This document shows, one piece after another, positions 15,332-25,226 of a stretch of DNA of 43,132 nt. The stretch's first letter is position 1. Each line of letters begins with the position of its first letter. The position numbers and the translations under genes were made by a program. Source of the stretch: an uncultured Flavobacteriaceae bacterium (GTDB lineage Bacteria; Bacteroidota; Bacteroidia; Flavobacteriales; Flavobacteriaceae); the NCBI GenBank assembly GCA_905479095.1, contig CAJQLD010000085.1, forward strand, positions 1-43,132, written 5' to 3'. The notes below the pieces were generated by a model that worked only from the letters and a program-made list of their open reading frames with translations, was not told the DNA's origin and ran no database searches.

Positions 15332-17998
15332 CTAGAACTTGTAGTTTAAAGATAAATTAAACATGGTTCCTAATTGGCTAAAGTGTGAACCATCATATGT
15401 CATTTGAGAATAACGTTGGTTAAACGTAATGGCATTAGATTCGTTCTGGAGTTGTGTTAACCCTGAAGACGTAAGTCTTGTGTCATTAATAATTGCTTGT
15501 CCAGCAATGTTTTCTGCTTTAAATTCCCATTCAGGTAATATGTTAAACAGGTTATTTACATTAAAAGCAATGGTTAATTTATCAGTCGCATTAAAATTGA
15601 TTGCTAAATCTGTAATTACTTTAGGTATAAACTCAGTTCTTAAGTTCTCACTCATAAACTTTTGCTTGAACGTTGTTTTACCGAAATACGTGTTGTTTAA
15701 AGAAACACCAAACTTATCTAAATCGTAATTAGCGCCTAAGATCCATTTTGTTTTTGGTCTAGAAGTAAACATTAATGCTAAATTAGATCTGTCAAGAACA
15801 TCATATTCTGCACCTTCAACAATAATTGTAGGAACATCTTCTGTGTTTTTGTTTTCAATCGTATAATTTCCAGAAAGGTTTAATGCTAATTTACCAGCTC
15901 CCAATTCAATATTTGAAATCCCTGAAACAAAATCAATCCCAGAAGTAGTGGTATCAAAACCATTGATGAAAAACTGATTTTTCCCAATTTGGTTTGTGTA
16001 GATAACACGGTCTTTAACATCAATTTTATAGTAATCAACAGTGAAGCTTACGTTTTTGGATAATTTACCACCCAAACCAACTGTAAAGTTTGTTGATTTT
16101 TCTGGCGTTAATTTAGGAATTCCTAACTCTCTCGCTTTCGGAGATACGTTATTAACTAAACCAACCACATCAATTCCTCCACCATCAGCAAAAGAATATT
16201 GAGATTTCTCAGTATATATTTGGTGTAAGCTAGGCGCTCTAAATCCAGAAGAAACAGAACCTCTCATTGTGATTTTGTCTGATAATTTGTAACGAGAGCT
16301 AAGCTTGTAAACAAACGTGTCTCCAAAATCAGAGTAATTCTCACTACGTATGGTACCGCTTAATAAAAAATCTTCAGATACAACATAATCTAAACTGAAA
16401 TATGCACCTAAATTATATCTATTAAATATCCCCGAGTTTTTAATATCATTTCCTGAAAAGGAATCCGATCCACCACCTTCATAAGAAGATACTTTTCCTG
16501 CGATGACTTCAAAGTTTTCATTTCTAAACTCTGCACCCATACCTATACTAACTTTATCAGAAAGAAGTTTAGAGACATCTAAATTTCCAACGACATGACT
16601 AAAAGCAGTTCCACCCGGATCAAAACTTGTTGGGCTTAATGCTTGGTAATCTTCACTAGCGTTATGAGAATTGTTTACTTTATAGGTTTGTTTGTTACCA
16701 CCAAAAGTAATACTTCCGTCCACATTCCATTCGTTAACCGTTTTTCTAATTCCTACAGTTGCATTATAATCATTTAATACCCCTTCGAAAGTTGGAACAT
16801 ACCCGTCAAATCCACCTGCTTCATCAGAAGGAAATAAATCTGTTAAATAAGCTAAATCGCCTGTAGCAACTTTCCAATACGGTGTTCTGTAATTTGCAAA
16901 ACTATTTACTTTTTTAAATACGTAAGCAGCATTAAAATATAATTCTGCTTCATCAGATAAATCATAACCACCGTTAATTAAGAATTTAGAAGCAACGGTT
17001 TCTGGAGATCCATTAATATTTCCTGCATCTGGTTTTCTTGATAAGAATTCGTTTACATCTGCTATATTAGCTCCAAATCCAGTTCCACCATCAGCTTCTC
17101 CCAATGCACTTACAGTACCGGGTCTGTTTGCTAATCCAACTTTAGAAAAGTCAATCGTATAATTAATATACCCTTTATCGTCACCAATAGAAGATCCATT
17201 ATTGATACTTACGCCGATCATGTCGCCATCGCCTTCAGAAGTCGTTCCTGCTCTTAAAGTTGCAGAACCTTCACTAGCATTATCTTTTAAGATAATATTG
17301 ATTACACCTGCGATGGCATCAGAACCATATTGTGCAGATGCGCCATCTCTTAATACCTGTATGCTTTTAATTGCATCAATTGGAATTGCAGAGATATCTG
17401 TTCCTGTTTCACCACGTCCTGGAGAATCTTGTGTGTACAGTAATGCACTCACGTTTTTACGTTTTCCATTAATAAGGATCAACGTTCTACTAGGTCCCAT
17501 GTTTCTGATTTCATACGGATCTAATAAAGAAGTCGCATCGTTCACTGGTGTTTGCACCGTGTTAAATGATGGAATTCTAAACTGTAATGCTTTGTCAAAG
17601 GTCGCTTGACCTGTTCTAGTAAGCTCTTTCGCTTGTAGAACATCCACTGGAAGTGGTGAATTCGCATTACTACGAGGCGCTGTACGCGAACCTACTAGGA
17701 TTACTTCATCAAGTGAAGATCCATCTTGTAATGTTGCATTTACAACAGATTGGTTTCCAACTGCAATTTCTAACGTTTCAAATCCAACATAACTAAATAC
17801 TAAAGTAGCATTTGAGCCTGCGTTAATTTGATAGTTTCCATCAAAGTCAGAGATTGCTCCATTACTCGTGCCTTTTTCAATGACATTAACCCCTGTAATA
17901 GGCGTGCCATCGGTACCCAAAACCTTACCAGTAATGCTTTGAGCAGTTGCAAAATTGATGCTAACGAACGCTAGCAACAGAATGTAATAATTTTTCAT
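15332..17998 (-). CDS. TonB-dependent receptor, CarboxypepD_reg-type
   Basis: An 888-residue outer-membrane receptor. A signal peptide (1-19, ending FATAQ) is followed by a carboxypeptidase-regulatory-like beta domain (SITGKVLGTDGTPITGVNVIEKGT onward, 20-93). Next comes a plug domain (about 105-240, with SRTLILINGKRK and IKSIQVLRDGASAQYGSDAIAGVINIIL) and a long beta-barrel ending in the aromatic-terminated strand FNLSLNYKF. It imports a substrate using TonB/ExbBD energy. No SusD-like gene, peptidase or metal gene is adjacent, so the ligand is unknown. The plug TGTDISAIP segment is common in receptors of this large group. It is monocistronic, with a promoter box upstream and a shared terminator downstream. 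Confidence 0.92.
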   Translation of the reverse strand: MKNYYILLLAFVSINFATAQSITGKVLGTDGTPITGVNVIEKGTSNGAISDFDGNYQINAGSNATLVFSYVGFETLEIAVGNQSVVNATLQDGSSLDEVILVGSRTAPRSNANSPLPVDVLQAKELTRTGQATFDKALQFRIPSFNTVQTPVNDATSLLDPYEIRNMGPSRTLILINGKRKNVSALLYTQDSPGRGETGTDISAIPIDAIKSIQVLRDGASAQYGSDAIAGVINIILKDNASEGSATLRAGTTSEGDGDMIGVSINNGSSIGDDKGYINYTIDFSKVGLANRPGTVSALGEADGGTGFGANIADVNEFLSRKPDAGNINGSPETVASKFLINGGYDLSDEAELYFNAAYVFKKVNSFANYRTPYWKVATGDLAYLTDLFPSDEAGGFDGYVPTFEGVLNDYNATVGIRKTVNEWNVDGSITFGGNKQTYKVNNSHNASEDYQALSPTSFDPGGTAFSHVVGNLDVSKLLSDKVSIGMGAEFRNENFEVIAGKVSSYEGGGSDSFSGNDIKNSGIFNRYNLGAYFSLDYVVSEDFLLSGTIRSENYSDFGDTFVYKLSSRYKLSDKITMRGSVSSGFRAPSLHQIYTEKSQYSFADGGGIDVVGLVNNVSPKARELGIPKLTPEKSTNFTVGLGGKLSKNVSFTVDYYKIDVKDRVIYTNQIGKNQFFINGFDTTTSGIDFVSGISNIELGAGKLALNLSGNYTIENKNTEDVPTIIVEGAEYDVLDRSNLALMFTSRPKTKWILGANYDLDKFGVSLNNTYFGKTTFKQKFMSENLRTEFIPKVITDLAINFNATDKLTIAFNVNNLFNILPEWEFKAENIAGQAIINDTRLTSSGLTQLQNESNAITFNQRYSQMTYDGSHFSQLGTMFNLSLNYKF

Positions 17999-18027
17999 TT
18001 GTGTTAATTATTTAAAAATTAGTTAAA

Positions 18028-18035
18028 CAAATATA
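18028..18035 (-). promoter_or_regulatory. -7 box of the 888-residue TonB receptor gene
   Basis: On the minus strand TATATTTG is a perfect match, 29 bases before the ATG. Confidence 0.55.
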
Positions 18036-18337
18036 CTTTATTTTAATTAACAATTCTTTAAGAAATACATGTATAGTTTACAAAACCGATACTATTTAAA
18101 CCTTAAAACAACTTACAACAGAAGGTAAGTATATTTGAATTTATTTTATAACAATGTTTTGTAAATTGTATTTTAAGTTAGATAAATAAAATTTAATTCA
18201 ATTATCGGTCGTAAAATTAGATTTAAAAATGAGGACATAGTCATTAGGCATAAGAAACAGCTATTAGCAAGAATATAAATAAAGAATTCAGATTTTAAGA
18301 AATTGAAACGGAGGGATTGAATGTTGATTTAAATAAT

Positions 18338-18345
18338 TACATTTG
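18338..18345 (+). promoter_or_regulatory. -7 box of ychF
   Basis: TACATTTG is a perfect match, 18 bases before the ATG. An ATTG at 18316-18319 is a possible -33 element, with a slightly short 18-base spacer. Confidence 0.6.
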
Positions 18346-18363
18346 CATTCAAATTTTTAAGAA

Positions 18364-19458
18364 ATGAAAGCAGGTATTGTTGGATTACCAAATGTTGGAA
18401 AATCGACCCTTTTTAATTGTTTATCAAACGCAAAAGCGCAAAGTGCAAATTTTCCTTTTTGTACCATTGAACCTAATATAGGAGTGGTTAACGTTCCCGA
18501 TCCACGGTTATCAAAACTTGAGGAACTCGTTGTTCCTGAGCGTGTCGTCCCTGCAACTGTAGAGATTGTGGATATTGCAGGTCTTGTAAAAGGGGCAAGT
18601 AAAGGGGAAGGACTTGGAAATCAATTTCTTGGAAATATCCGTGAAACGGATGCGATCCTTCATGTATTGCGTTGTTTTGACGATACGAACATCATACATG
18701 TAGATGAAACGGTTGATCCTATTAGAGACAAAGAAACCATTGATATGGAGCTCCAATTGAAAGATTTGGAGACCACAGAAAAAAAACTAGAGAAAGTAAA
18801 ACGTGCTTCAAGAACAGGCAATAAAGAGGCTCAAAAAGAAGAAGTTGTTTTAATAAAAATTAAAGATAATTTAGAAGCCGGTATTTCGATTCGTGCGTTG
18901 GAGTTTTCAGAAGATGATTATTTAGAATTCGTAAAACCACTCCAATTTATTACCGATAAACCAGTAATGTATGTCTGTAATGTCGATGAAGCCTCTGCTG
19001 TTTCAGGAAATGCGTACGTCGATTTAGTAAAAGAAACTGTTGCCAATGAAAATGCAGAAGTATTGGTGCTTGCTGTCGGAACAGAAGCCGATATTAATGA
19101 ATTAGAGGATTTTGAAGAACGTCAACTATTTCTTCAAGATATAGGATTGGACGAACCGGGTTCTGCCAAACTCATTCGATCTGCTTATAAGCTATTAACA
19201 CTTCAAACGTATTTTACTGCGGGCGTTAAAGAAGTTCGCGCATGGACCATCAACATTGGTAGTACTGCACCCCAAGCAGCAGGGGTGATCCATACCGATT
19301 TTGAAAAAGGATTCATACGAGCCGAAGTTATTGCCTATGAAGATTTTGAAAGTTTAGGATCCGAAGCAAAAGTAAAAGAAGCGGGAAAAATGCGGGTAGA
19401 GGGAAAAAACTATACCGTCAAAGATGGCGATGTCATGCATTTCCTTTTTAATGTATAG
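18364..19458 (+). CDS. ychF: YchF/Obg-family P-loop ATPase
   Basis: A 364-residue P-loop protein with G1 GLPNVGKSTLFN (7-18), G3 VDIAGLVKGASKGEGLGNQFL (68-88), a central coiled-coil insertion (about 120-165) and the C-terminal TGS/ACT-like domain ending RVEGKNYTVKDGDVMHFLFNV. The eukaryotic OLA1 and bacterial YchF proteins prefer ATP over GTP because the G4 motif is altered; here the corresponding segment reads YVCNVDEA. YchF binds ribosomes and dampens the oxidative-stress response in E. coli. It is monocistronic, with its own promoter and a strong terminator. The length is standard. Confidence 0.95.
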   Translation: MKAGIVGLPNVGKSTLFNCLSNAKAQSANFPFCTIEPNIGVVNVPDPRLSKLEELVVPERVVPATVEIVDIAGLVKGASKGEGLGNQFLGNIRETDAILHVLRCFDDTNIIHVDETVDPIRDKETIDMELQLKDLETTEKKLEKVKRASRTGNKEAQKEEVVLIKIKDNLEAGISIRALEFSEDDYLEFVKPLQFITDKPVMYVCNVDEASAVSGNAYVDLVKETVANENAEVLVLAVGTEADINELEDFEERQLFLQDIGLDEPGSAKLIRSAYKLLTLQTYFTAGVKEVRAWTINIGSTAPQAAGVIHTDFEKGFIRAEVIAYEDFESLGSEAKVKEAGKMRVEGKNYTVKDGDVMHFLFNV

Positions 19459-19485
19459 AAAAAATATCAACTAATAAATTGAAAG

Positions 19486-19516
19486 CCAATGTTCTCAACA
19501 ACATTGGTTTTTTTTT
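19486..19516 (+). terminator. intrinsic terminator of ychF
   Basis: CCAATGTT pairs with AACATTGG around a six-base loop, followed by nine T, 27 bases after the ychF stop. Confidence 0.9.
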
Positions 19517-19563
19517 GTTAATTAATTTGTGTTTTAAAGGTTTTATTTTTTATGCTGATGTGC

Positions 19564-19571
19564 TATATTAG
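19564..19571 (+). promoter_or_regulatory. candidate -7 box of parE-parC
   Basis: TATATTAG is close to TAnnTTTG (one base off) and lies 21 bases before the parE ATG, matching the spacing of the other promoters here. Confidence 0.35.
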
Positions 19572-19592
19572 CGTCCTGTCGCGAAACACTTT

Positions 19593-21452
19593 ATGAGCCA
19601 AAATTCAGATTACACAGAAGATAATATTAGATCCCTCGATTGGAAGGAGCATATTCGTATGCGTCCTGGTATGTATATTGGGAAACTTGGCGATGGTTCT
19701 TCGGCCGATGATGGTATCTATATTCTATTAAAAGAAGTTTTAGACAACTCGATTGATGAGTTTGTGATGGGGGCTGGAAAAACAATTGAAATTTCCATTC
19801 AAGGAACAAAAGTCATTGTGCGCGATTATGGACGTGGAATTCCTTTAGGTAAAGTGGTCGATGTGGTTTCTAAGATGAACACCGGAGGTAAATACGATTC
19901 TCGCGCCTTTAAAAAATCGGTTGGACTCAATGGGGTTGGAACCAAAGCAGTTAATGCCTTGTCCTCCTTTTTTAGAGTGGAGTCAACCAGAGATGGAAAA
20001 TCAGCTTCTGCAGAATTTTCATCGGGAGTTTTAAATCATCAAGATTTATTAGATGACACCACCCGTCGCAAAGGAACGAAAGTCTCCTTTGTGCCCGACG
20101 AAGCCATTTTTAAAAATTATAAATACAGAAATGAATATGTAGCACGGATGCTTAAATACTACGTGTATTTAAATCCAGGTCTGACTATATTATTTAATGG
20201 TGAAAAATATTTTAGTGAAAATGGTTTAAAAGATCTTTTAGAAGATAACACCAATGCTACAGATATGACCTATCCAATCATACATCTGAGAGCTGAAGAT
20301 ATAGAAGTTGCTATTACACACAGTAAAACCCAATACAGCGAGGAGTACCATTCGTTTGTCAATGGACAAAACACCACGCAAGGAGGGACGCATTTAGCAG
20401 CCTTTAGAGAAGCTTTGGTGAAAACAATTCGTGAGTTTTATGGAAAAAACTACGATGCGTCCGACATTCGAAAATCAATTATATCGGCCATTGCGATCAA
20501 AGTCATGGAGCCTGTATTTGAAAGTCAAACAAAAACCAAATTGGGATCTACCGATATGGGTGGCGAACTTCCAACAGTTCGAACCTTTATCAATGACTTT
20601 TTAAAAACGAAGTTAGATAATTATCTGCATAAAAATCCCGATACGGCGGAAGCCATCCAACGAAAAATTTTGCAAGCCGAACGCGAGCGAAAAGAATTAT
20701 CGGGCATTCGAAAAATCGCAAGAGATCGCGCAAAAAAATCAAGCTTACACAATAAAAAACTAAGAGACTGTCGTGTACATTTTGGAGATATCAAAAATGG
20801 ACGTAATCTGGAATCAACTCTTTTTATAACAGAGGGTGACTCTGCATCTGGTAGTATTACCAAATCAAGAGACGTGAATACACAAGCCGTTTTTAGTTTG
20901 AAAGGAAAGCCGTTGAATTGTTACGGGTTGACCAAGAAAATTGTGTACGAAAATGAAGAGTTTAATTTACTTCAGGCCGCATTAAATATTGAAGAATCCA
21001 TTGAGGATTTAAGGTATAACAACATTGTGATTGCGACCGATGCCGATGTCGATGGAATGCACATTCGTTTGCTGTTGATTACCTTTTTCCTTCAATTTTT
21101 CCCAGAAATTATTAAAGAAGGCCATCTCTATATATTACAAACCCCATTATTCAGAGTGCGTAATAAAAAAGAAACGATTTATTGCTATTCGGAACAAGAA
21201 CGAAGAGATGCAGTACAAAAATTAAAACCTAAACCAGAAATCACACGATTTAAGGGATTAGGAGAAATCTCACCAAACGAATTTAAATATTTTATTGGGG
21301 AAGATATTCGACTCGATCCTGTGATGCTGGATGCTGACATGACCATTGATTCAATGCTTCAGTTTTATATGGGTAAAAACACGCCAGACCGTCAAAAATT
21401 TATTATTGAAAATCTAAAAGTAGAATTAGATATTATCGAAGAAGAGGTATGA
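19593..21452 (+). CDS. parE: DNA topoisomerase IV subunit B
   Basis: A 619-residue type IIA topoisomerase ATPase subunit. The GHKL ATP site has the catalytic Glu48 and Asn52 in [11 protein letters not shown], with DYGRGIP as the next motif and [14 protein letters not shown] as the lid. The TOPRIM domain contains [10 protein letters not shown] and [10 protein letters not shown]. The absence of the long insertion found in many GyrB proteins, the [10 protein letters not shown] start and the downstream partner point to ParE rather than GyrB. With ParC it decatenates daughter chromosomes using ATP. Its TGA stop overlaps the parC ATG (ATGA), so the two subunits are made in coupled fashion. Confidence 0.88.
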   Translation: MSQNSDYTEDNIRSLDWKEHIRMRPGMYIGKLGDGSSADDGIYILLKEVLDNSIDEFVMGAGKTIEISIQGTKVIVRDYGRGIPLGKVVDVVSKMNTGGKYDSRAFKKSVGLNGVGTKAVNALSSFFRVESTRDGKSASAEFSSGVLNHQDLLDDTTRRKGTKVSFVPDEAIFKNYKYRNEYVARMLKYYVYLNPGLTILFNGEKYFSENGLKDLLEDNTNATDMTYPIIHLRAEDIEVAITHSKTQYSEEYHSFVNGQNTTQGGTHLAAFREALVKTIREFYGKNYDASDIRKSIISAIAIKVMEPVFESQTKTKLGSTDMGGELPTVRTFINDFLKTKLDNYLHKNPDTAEAIQRKILQAERERKELSGIRKIARDRAKKSSLHNKKLRDCRVHFGDIKNGRNLESTLFITEGDSASGSITKSRDVNTQAVFSLKGKPLNCYGLTKKIVYENEEFNLLQAALNIEESIEDLRYNNIVIATDADVDGMHIRLLLITFFLQFFPEIIKEGHLYILQTPLFRVRNKKETIYCYSEQERRDAVQKLKPKPEITRFKGLGEISPNEFKYFIGEDIRLDPVMLDADMTIDSMLQFYMGKNTPDRQKFIIENLKVELDIIEEEV

Positions 21453-24157
21453 TAGAAGAAAACGATGATCTAATCCATGAGAATACGGACAATCAAGAAA
21501 CAATTACTCGCGTTACGGGGATGTTTAAAGATTGGTTTTTAGACTATGCGTCCTATGTTATTTTAGAACGTGCAGTCCCTGCGATTGAAGACGGATTTAA
21601 ACCAGTTCAGCGTCGGATTTTACATTCCATGAAAGACTTGGATGATGGCCGCTATAATAAAGTTGCAAATATTGTTGGGCATACCATGCAGTACCACCCA
21701 CATGGCGATGCCAGTATTGCAGATGCCATGGTTCAGATTGGTCAAAAAGATTTACTAATTGATGCCCAAGGAAACTGGGGAAACGTCCTTACAGGCGATA
21801 GAGCAGCGGCCTCAAGATATATTGAAGCGCGGCTTTCTAAATTTGCATTAGACGTTGTGTTTAACCCAAAGATCACCGAATGGCAATCGTCTTATGATGG
21901 CCGTCGTAAAGAACCTGTAAACCTTCCTGTCATGTTCCCGTTATTACTAGCGCAAGGGGCGGAGGGAATTGCGGTTGGACTTTCAACAAAAGTATTACCT
22001 CATAATTTCATCGAACTTATTGAGGCTTCAATAAAGCACCTTCAAGGAAAACGATTTACGATCCTTCCAGATTTTGCAACCGGAGGTGTGGCCGATTTTA
22101 CTAATTATAACGACGGGTTAAGAGGTGGACGTGTGCGGTGTCGAGCCAAAATCTCGCAGCTTAACAAAAATACGTTGGTGATTACCGAAGTACCCTTTGG
22201 AACCACAACGTCTTCATTGATCGATTCTATTCTTAAAGCCAATGAGAAAAGTAAAATTAGAATTAAGAAAATTGAAGATAATACTGCTGCTGAAGTTGAA
22301 ATATTAGTGCATTTACCAGCAGGGATTTCACCAGATAAAACGATCGATGCTTTATTTGCGTTTACGTCTTGTGAAACCGCTATTTCTCCATTGGGGTGTG
22401 TAATTGAAGATAACAAGCCTTTATTTGTTGGAGTGACTGAAATGTTACGACATTCTACAGATCATACGGTCGAATTATTAAAACAAGAATTAGAAATTAA
22501 GTTAGGTGAGTTTGAAGAGCAATGGCATTTTGCATCTTTAGAACGCATTTTTATACAAAACAGAATCTATCGTGATATAGAGGAAGAAGAGACTTGGCCA
22601 GGCGTGATCAGCGCTATTGACAAAGGGCTTCAGCCGCATATCAAACATTTAAAGCGTGCCATTACCGAAGAAGACATCACTAGGTTAACTGAAATTCGAA
22701 TTAAGAGAATTTCTAAGTTTGATATTGATAAAGCCCAACAAAAAATTGATGCTCTCGAAGATCAAATTGCAGAAACCAAGGGCTATTTAGCAAATCTGAT
22801 TACCTATGCGATTGATTATTTTAAACGCTTAAAATCAGAGTATGGCGCTGGAAAAGAACGTAAAACTGAAATCAAAACATTTGGTGATGTAGATGCGACG
22901 AAGGTTATTATTAGAAACACAAAACTTTATGTTAATAGAGAAGAAGGGTTTGTTGGTACAGGCTTAAAGCGCGATGAATATGTTGGTGACTGTAGTGATA
23001 TTGACGACATCATCGTTTTTACAAAAGAAGGTAAGTTGATGATTACAAAGGTTGATAGCAAAACCTTTATTGGAAAAGACATCATTCATGTGGCTGTTTT
23101 CAAAAAGAAAGACAAGCGGACCATTTATAATATGATTTATAAAGATGGAAAGGGCGGTGCGTCTTATATTAAACGTTTTGCGGTGACCGGGGTCACTCGA
23201 GATCGCGAATATGATTTGACGAATGGAAAAGCAGGGTCTGATCTGTGGTATTTTTCTGCCAATCCAAATGGAGAAGGTGAAGTTGTTTCGGTGCTATTGC
23301 GCCAAGTTGGAAGTGTAAAAAAACTAAAATGGGACATCGATTTTGCCGATGTCATTATAAAAGGACGGGTGTCCAAAGGAAATTTAGTCACCAAACACGC
23401 TATCAAGCGTATTGAACTCAAAGAAAAGGGAGTCAGTACACTTAAACCGCGAAAAATATGGTTTGATGATACCATTCAGCGCATCAATGTCGATGGACGT
23501 GGTGAATTAGTGGGGGAGTTTAGAGGTGAAGACCGTATTTTGGTGATCACTCAATCGGGGATTGTAAAAACGATTATTCCAGAAATTACAGCTCATTTTG
23601 AAGATGATATGATTGTATTGGAAAAATGGATTCCTAATAAACCGATATCTGCTATTTACTTCGACGGTGATAAAGAAAAATATTATGTAAAGCGTTTTTT
23701 AATTGAAAACGAAAGCCGAGAAGATTCGTTTATTTCTGAGCATGCGTCGAGCACTCTAGAAATTGTCTCTACCGATTGGCGCCCTGTTGCCAAAGTATCG
23801 TTTGCTAAAGATCGAGGTAAAGACCGTCGTGAAGATCAAATCATCGACTTTGAGCAGTTTATTAGTGTGAAGGGAATGTCGGCTTTAGGAAATCAACTGA
23901 CTAAATTAAAGGTCAATCAAATTGATCTCTTAGATCCCTTGCCTTATGAGGAGCCTATTAATACACCTGCCGAAGAAATAGATGTTGTTGGGGAGGAATT
24001 AGTGCCTCAATCAAGCACTCCATCGGATGCGATTGTTTCCGAGTCATCCGCTACTGATTCAGAGCAAACTACTCAGAAAAGTGATGCTACTGTAAAACCG
24101 AAAGCATCAGAGCCAGAAAACGACATAAGCGATGAAGGACAGATCACAATGTTTTAA
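21449..24157 (+). CDS. parC: DNA topoisomerase IV subunit A
   Basis: A 902-residue DNA-cleaving subunit. The winged-helix region holds [13 protein letters not shown] (83-95) and the catalytic tyrosine Y124 in [13 protein letters not shown] coiled-coil tower lies around 400-450, and the C-terminal half is a beta-pinwheel-like region (repeats such as [15 protein letters not shown]). A disordered tail of about 60 residues, rich in S, T, E and P, ends the protein ([15 protein letters not shown] onward). The position equivalent to E. coli GyrA Ser83 is Ala88. To my recollection this is usual in flavobacterial ParC, so it is not a resistance mutation in itself. The stop interlocks with that of the convergent lipoprotein gene (TTAA). 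Confidence 0.88.
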   Translation: MIEENDDLIHENTDNQETITRVTGMFKDWFLDYASYVILERAVPAIEDGFKPVQRRILHSMKDLDDGRYNKVANIVGHTMQYHPHGDASIADAMVQIGQKDLLIDAQGNWGNVLTGDRAAASRYIEARLSKFALDVVFNPKITEWQSSYDGRRKEPVNLPVMFPLLLAQGAEGIAVGLSTKVLPHNFIELIEASIKHLQGKRFTILPDFATGGVADFTNYNDGLRGGRVRCRAKISQLNKNTLVITEVPFGTTTSSLIDSILKANEKSKIRIKKIEDNTAAEVEILVHLPAGISPDKTIDALFAFTSCETAISPLGCVIEDNKPLFVGVTEMLRHSTDHTVELLKQELEIKLGEFEEQWHFASLERIFIQNRIYRDIEEEETWPGVISAIDKGLQPHIKHLKRAITEEDITRLTEIRIKRISKFDIDKAQQKIDALEDQIAETKGYLANLITYAIDYFKRLKSEYGAGKERKTEIKTFGDVDATKVIIRNTKLYVNREEGFVGTGLKRDEYVGDCSDIDDIIVFTKEGKLMITKVDSKTFIGKDIIHVAVFKKKDKRTIYNMIYKDGKGGASYIKRFAVTGVTRDREYDLTNGKAGSDLWYFSANPNGEGEVVSVLLRQVGSVKKLKWDIDFADVIIKGRVSKGNLVTKHAIKRIELKEKGVSTLKPRKIWFDDTIQRINVDGRGELVGEFRGEDRILVITQSGIVKTIIPEITAHFEDDMIVLEKWIPNKPISAIYFDGDKEKYYVKRFLIENESREDSFISEHASSTLEIVSTDWRPVAKVSFAKDRGKDRREDQIIDFEQFISVKGMSALGNQLTKLKVNQIDLLDPLPYEEPINTPAEEIDVVGEELVPQSSTPSDAIVSESSATDSEQTTQKSDATVKPKASEPENDISDEGQITMF

Positions 24158-24525
24158 TCGATCCGTTTTGCGTCTCCAATCTGTTTGTTAGTATCTCCAA
24201 CATAGCCATATTCAAATTTATAGCCCTTTGATGTGGTGGTTAATATTTTAAGGTGAATGTCTTTTTTCTCCGCACGATTTTTAGGATGAATCGTTTTAAA
24301 AACCATCTCACAATCATTGATCCAACGGACGTAAGAAGAGTCTTTAACGCCGTTAAATTCTTCTATTTGTAGTTTAGAAGTTCTAGAAAAAGTAGACTTA
24401 TAAAGCGTTCCGTCAATTGTGATTTCGCTTTCAAAGTTTCCGGTTTTAAAATCATTACAGTTTCTCTCAATGTTATAACAACTTTGAAGCAGTAACAGCG
24501 CACTACATAGGATTAAATGTTTCAT
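24154..24525 (-). CDS. small predicted lipoprotein, unknown function
   Basis: About 123 residues from the preferred ATG at 24525. The N-terminus MKHLILCSALLLLQSC is a lipoprotein signal, with the lipobox ending LQSC just before YNIERNCND. The remainder is a small strand-rich domain (FKTGNFESEITIDGTLYKSTF and so on), reminiscent of flavobacterial proteins that appear as short secreted hypotheticals. The alternative ATG at 24540 adds five residues that weaken the signal peptide. A minus-strand -7-like box TATGTTTG (24537-24530) also lies between the two. From that box the transcript would be nearly leaderless. Function unknown; membrane-anchored in the cell envelope by inference. Confidence 0.7.
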   Translation of the reverse strand: MKHLILCSALLLLQSCYNIERNCNDFKTGNFESEITIDGTLYKSTFSRTSKLQIEEFNGVKDSSYVRWINDCEMVFKTIHPKNRAEKKDIHLKILTTTSKGYKFEYGYVGDTNKQIGDAKRID

Positions 24526-24560
24526 ACGACAAACATACAAAAGAGATATAGTAATTTAAA

Positions 24561-24947
24561 TTATTTGGACGGATTCATCGCATAATTTTTAAAGCTACCA
24601 TCTTTATAAAATATAACGATTCGTTCAATTAGTTCATCGCCACTCGAAATTGTTGCTAAAGGATTCGCAGGTTTTGCTAATTCTTGAGCTTTTTCGGTTT
24701 TGGGAAGTGGGGGCGTGGTGTTTCTAGGGAAATCACCTACGCCGCTTAAAAGCCATAGGAGATCAATTTCGGGAAAGGCATTTAGAACTTTGGAGATAAA
24801 GTCTAAGCTTGGTTTGTTTCGTCCACTCAATATGTGAGAAATACTAGAGCGTTGAACCGTGATGACTTCCGCAAAAGCAGAAGCCGATAATCCATAATAA
24901 TCAAGGATTTTTTTGAGTCGAGTATTGAATTCTGAGGTGTTTATCAT
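24561..24947 (-). CDS. XRE-family HTH transcriptional regulator
   Basis: A 128-residue regulator. The N-terminal helix-turn-helix spans about 6-60, with the recognition region SASAFAEVITVQRSSISHIL followed by SGRNKPSLDFISKVLNAFPEI, the classic lambda-repressor-like HTH_3 pattern. The C-terminal half has a Pro-rich linker (NTTPPLPKTEKAQELAKP) and a short strand-rich end (ERIVIFYKDGSFKNYAM) that could dimerise. It is divergent from the M14 peptidase gene. Two palindromes TTTACA-N2-TGTARM-like lie in its promoter and leader, and two more sit in front of the peptidase gene. One of its own copies contains a perfect minus-strand -7 box. Autorepression plus control of the peptidase is the obvious model, inferred from position only. 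Confidence 0.85.
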   Translation of the reverse strand: MINTSEFNTRLKKILDYYGLSASAFAEVITVQRSSISHILSGRNKPSLDFISKVLNAFPEIDLLWLLSGVGDFPRNTTPPLPKTEKAQELAKPANPLATISSGDELIERIVIFYKDGSFKNYAMNPSK

Positions 24948-24949
24948 TG

Positions 24950-24963
24950 TTTACATTTGTAGA
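24950..24963. promoter_or_regulatory. operator copy 1 of TTTACANNTGTAAA (XRE leader)
   Basis: TTTACATTTGTAGA, one mismatch from the perfect palindrome. It lies immediately before the XRE start codon, inside the predicted leader of that gene. Confidence 0.6.
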
Positions 24964-24975
24964 ACTAGAAAGGCG

Positions 24976-24989
24976 TTTACAAATGTAAC
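24976..24989. promoter_or_regulatory. operator copy 2, overlapping the XRE promoter
   Basis: TTTACAAATGTAAC, one mismatch. Its minus strand contains TACATTTG (24987-24980), a perfect -7 box, placed 33 bases before the XRE start. A protein bound here would block that promoter. It is 26 bp from copy 1. Confidence 0.65.
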
Positions 24990-25157
24990 ACATTGTTGTG
25001 AATTATACAAACATCACAGTAAAATAGATGCATATAAACATAAATAATCACTTTAATTAATCGATGCAAAACATTGATTTTCAATTAAATGTGGTTTAAT
25101 GAAATTAAAAGATTTATTTACTTGACTATCTACTGAAATTAGACCATCTGGGCTGTA

Positions 25158-25165
25158 TACTTTTG
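25158..25165 (+). promoter_or_regulatory. candidate upstream -7 box of the M14 peptidase gene
   Basis: TACTTTTG is a perfect match. A transcript from here would carry operator copies 3 and 4 in its leader. It competes with a second perfect box inside copy 4. Confidence 0.4.
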
Positions 25166-25188
25166 TGAAATATATTTAAAAATATTTG

Positions 25189-25202
25189 TTTACAGATGTA
25201 AA
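25189..25202. promoter_or_regulatory. operator copy 3 (M14 side)
   Basis: TTTACAGATGTAAA, a perfect palindrome with a two-base centre. It lies upstream of copy 4 by 24 bp, roughly at the -33 region of the promoter embedded there. Confidence 0.65.
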
Positions 25203-25212
25203 TTTAAGAATG

Positions 25213-25226
25213 TTTACATTTGTAAA
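25213..25226. promoter_or_regulatory. operator copy 4, overlapping the M14 promoter
   Basis: TTTACATTTGTAAA, a perfect palindrome. It contains TACATTTG (25215-25222), a perfect plus-strand -7 box, 17 bases before the ATG at 25240. Confidence 0.7.

Larger units (their letters stand above)
17999..18363. other. 365-base AT-rich intergenic region between divergent genes
   Basis: No coding frame of note. It holds the promoter box of the TonB receptor near its left end and that of ychF near its right end. Between them lie a perfect 10-bp inverted repeat (TTTACAAAAC at 18077-18086, GTTTTGTAAA at 18156-18165) and an unassigned plus-strand -7-like box TATATTTG at 18130-18137. Nothing else stands out. 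Confidence 0.5.

Noticed and set aside
15332-17998. SusC-type polysaccharide receptor or a utilisation locus
   Set aside because: No SusD-like gene, glycoside hydrolase or sulfatase is adjacent, and the size and plug are those of a general TonB receptor.
19593-24157. Gyrase (gyrB-gyrA) instead of topoisomerase IV
   Set aside because: The pair is coupled in one operon, the B subunit lacks a long TOPRIM insertion, and the A subunit matches the ParC pattern [13 protein letters not shown]...[12 protein letters not shown] that I recall from Bacteroidota.
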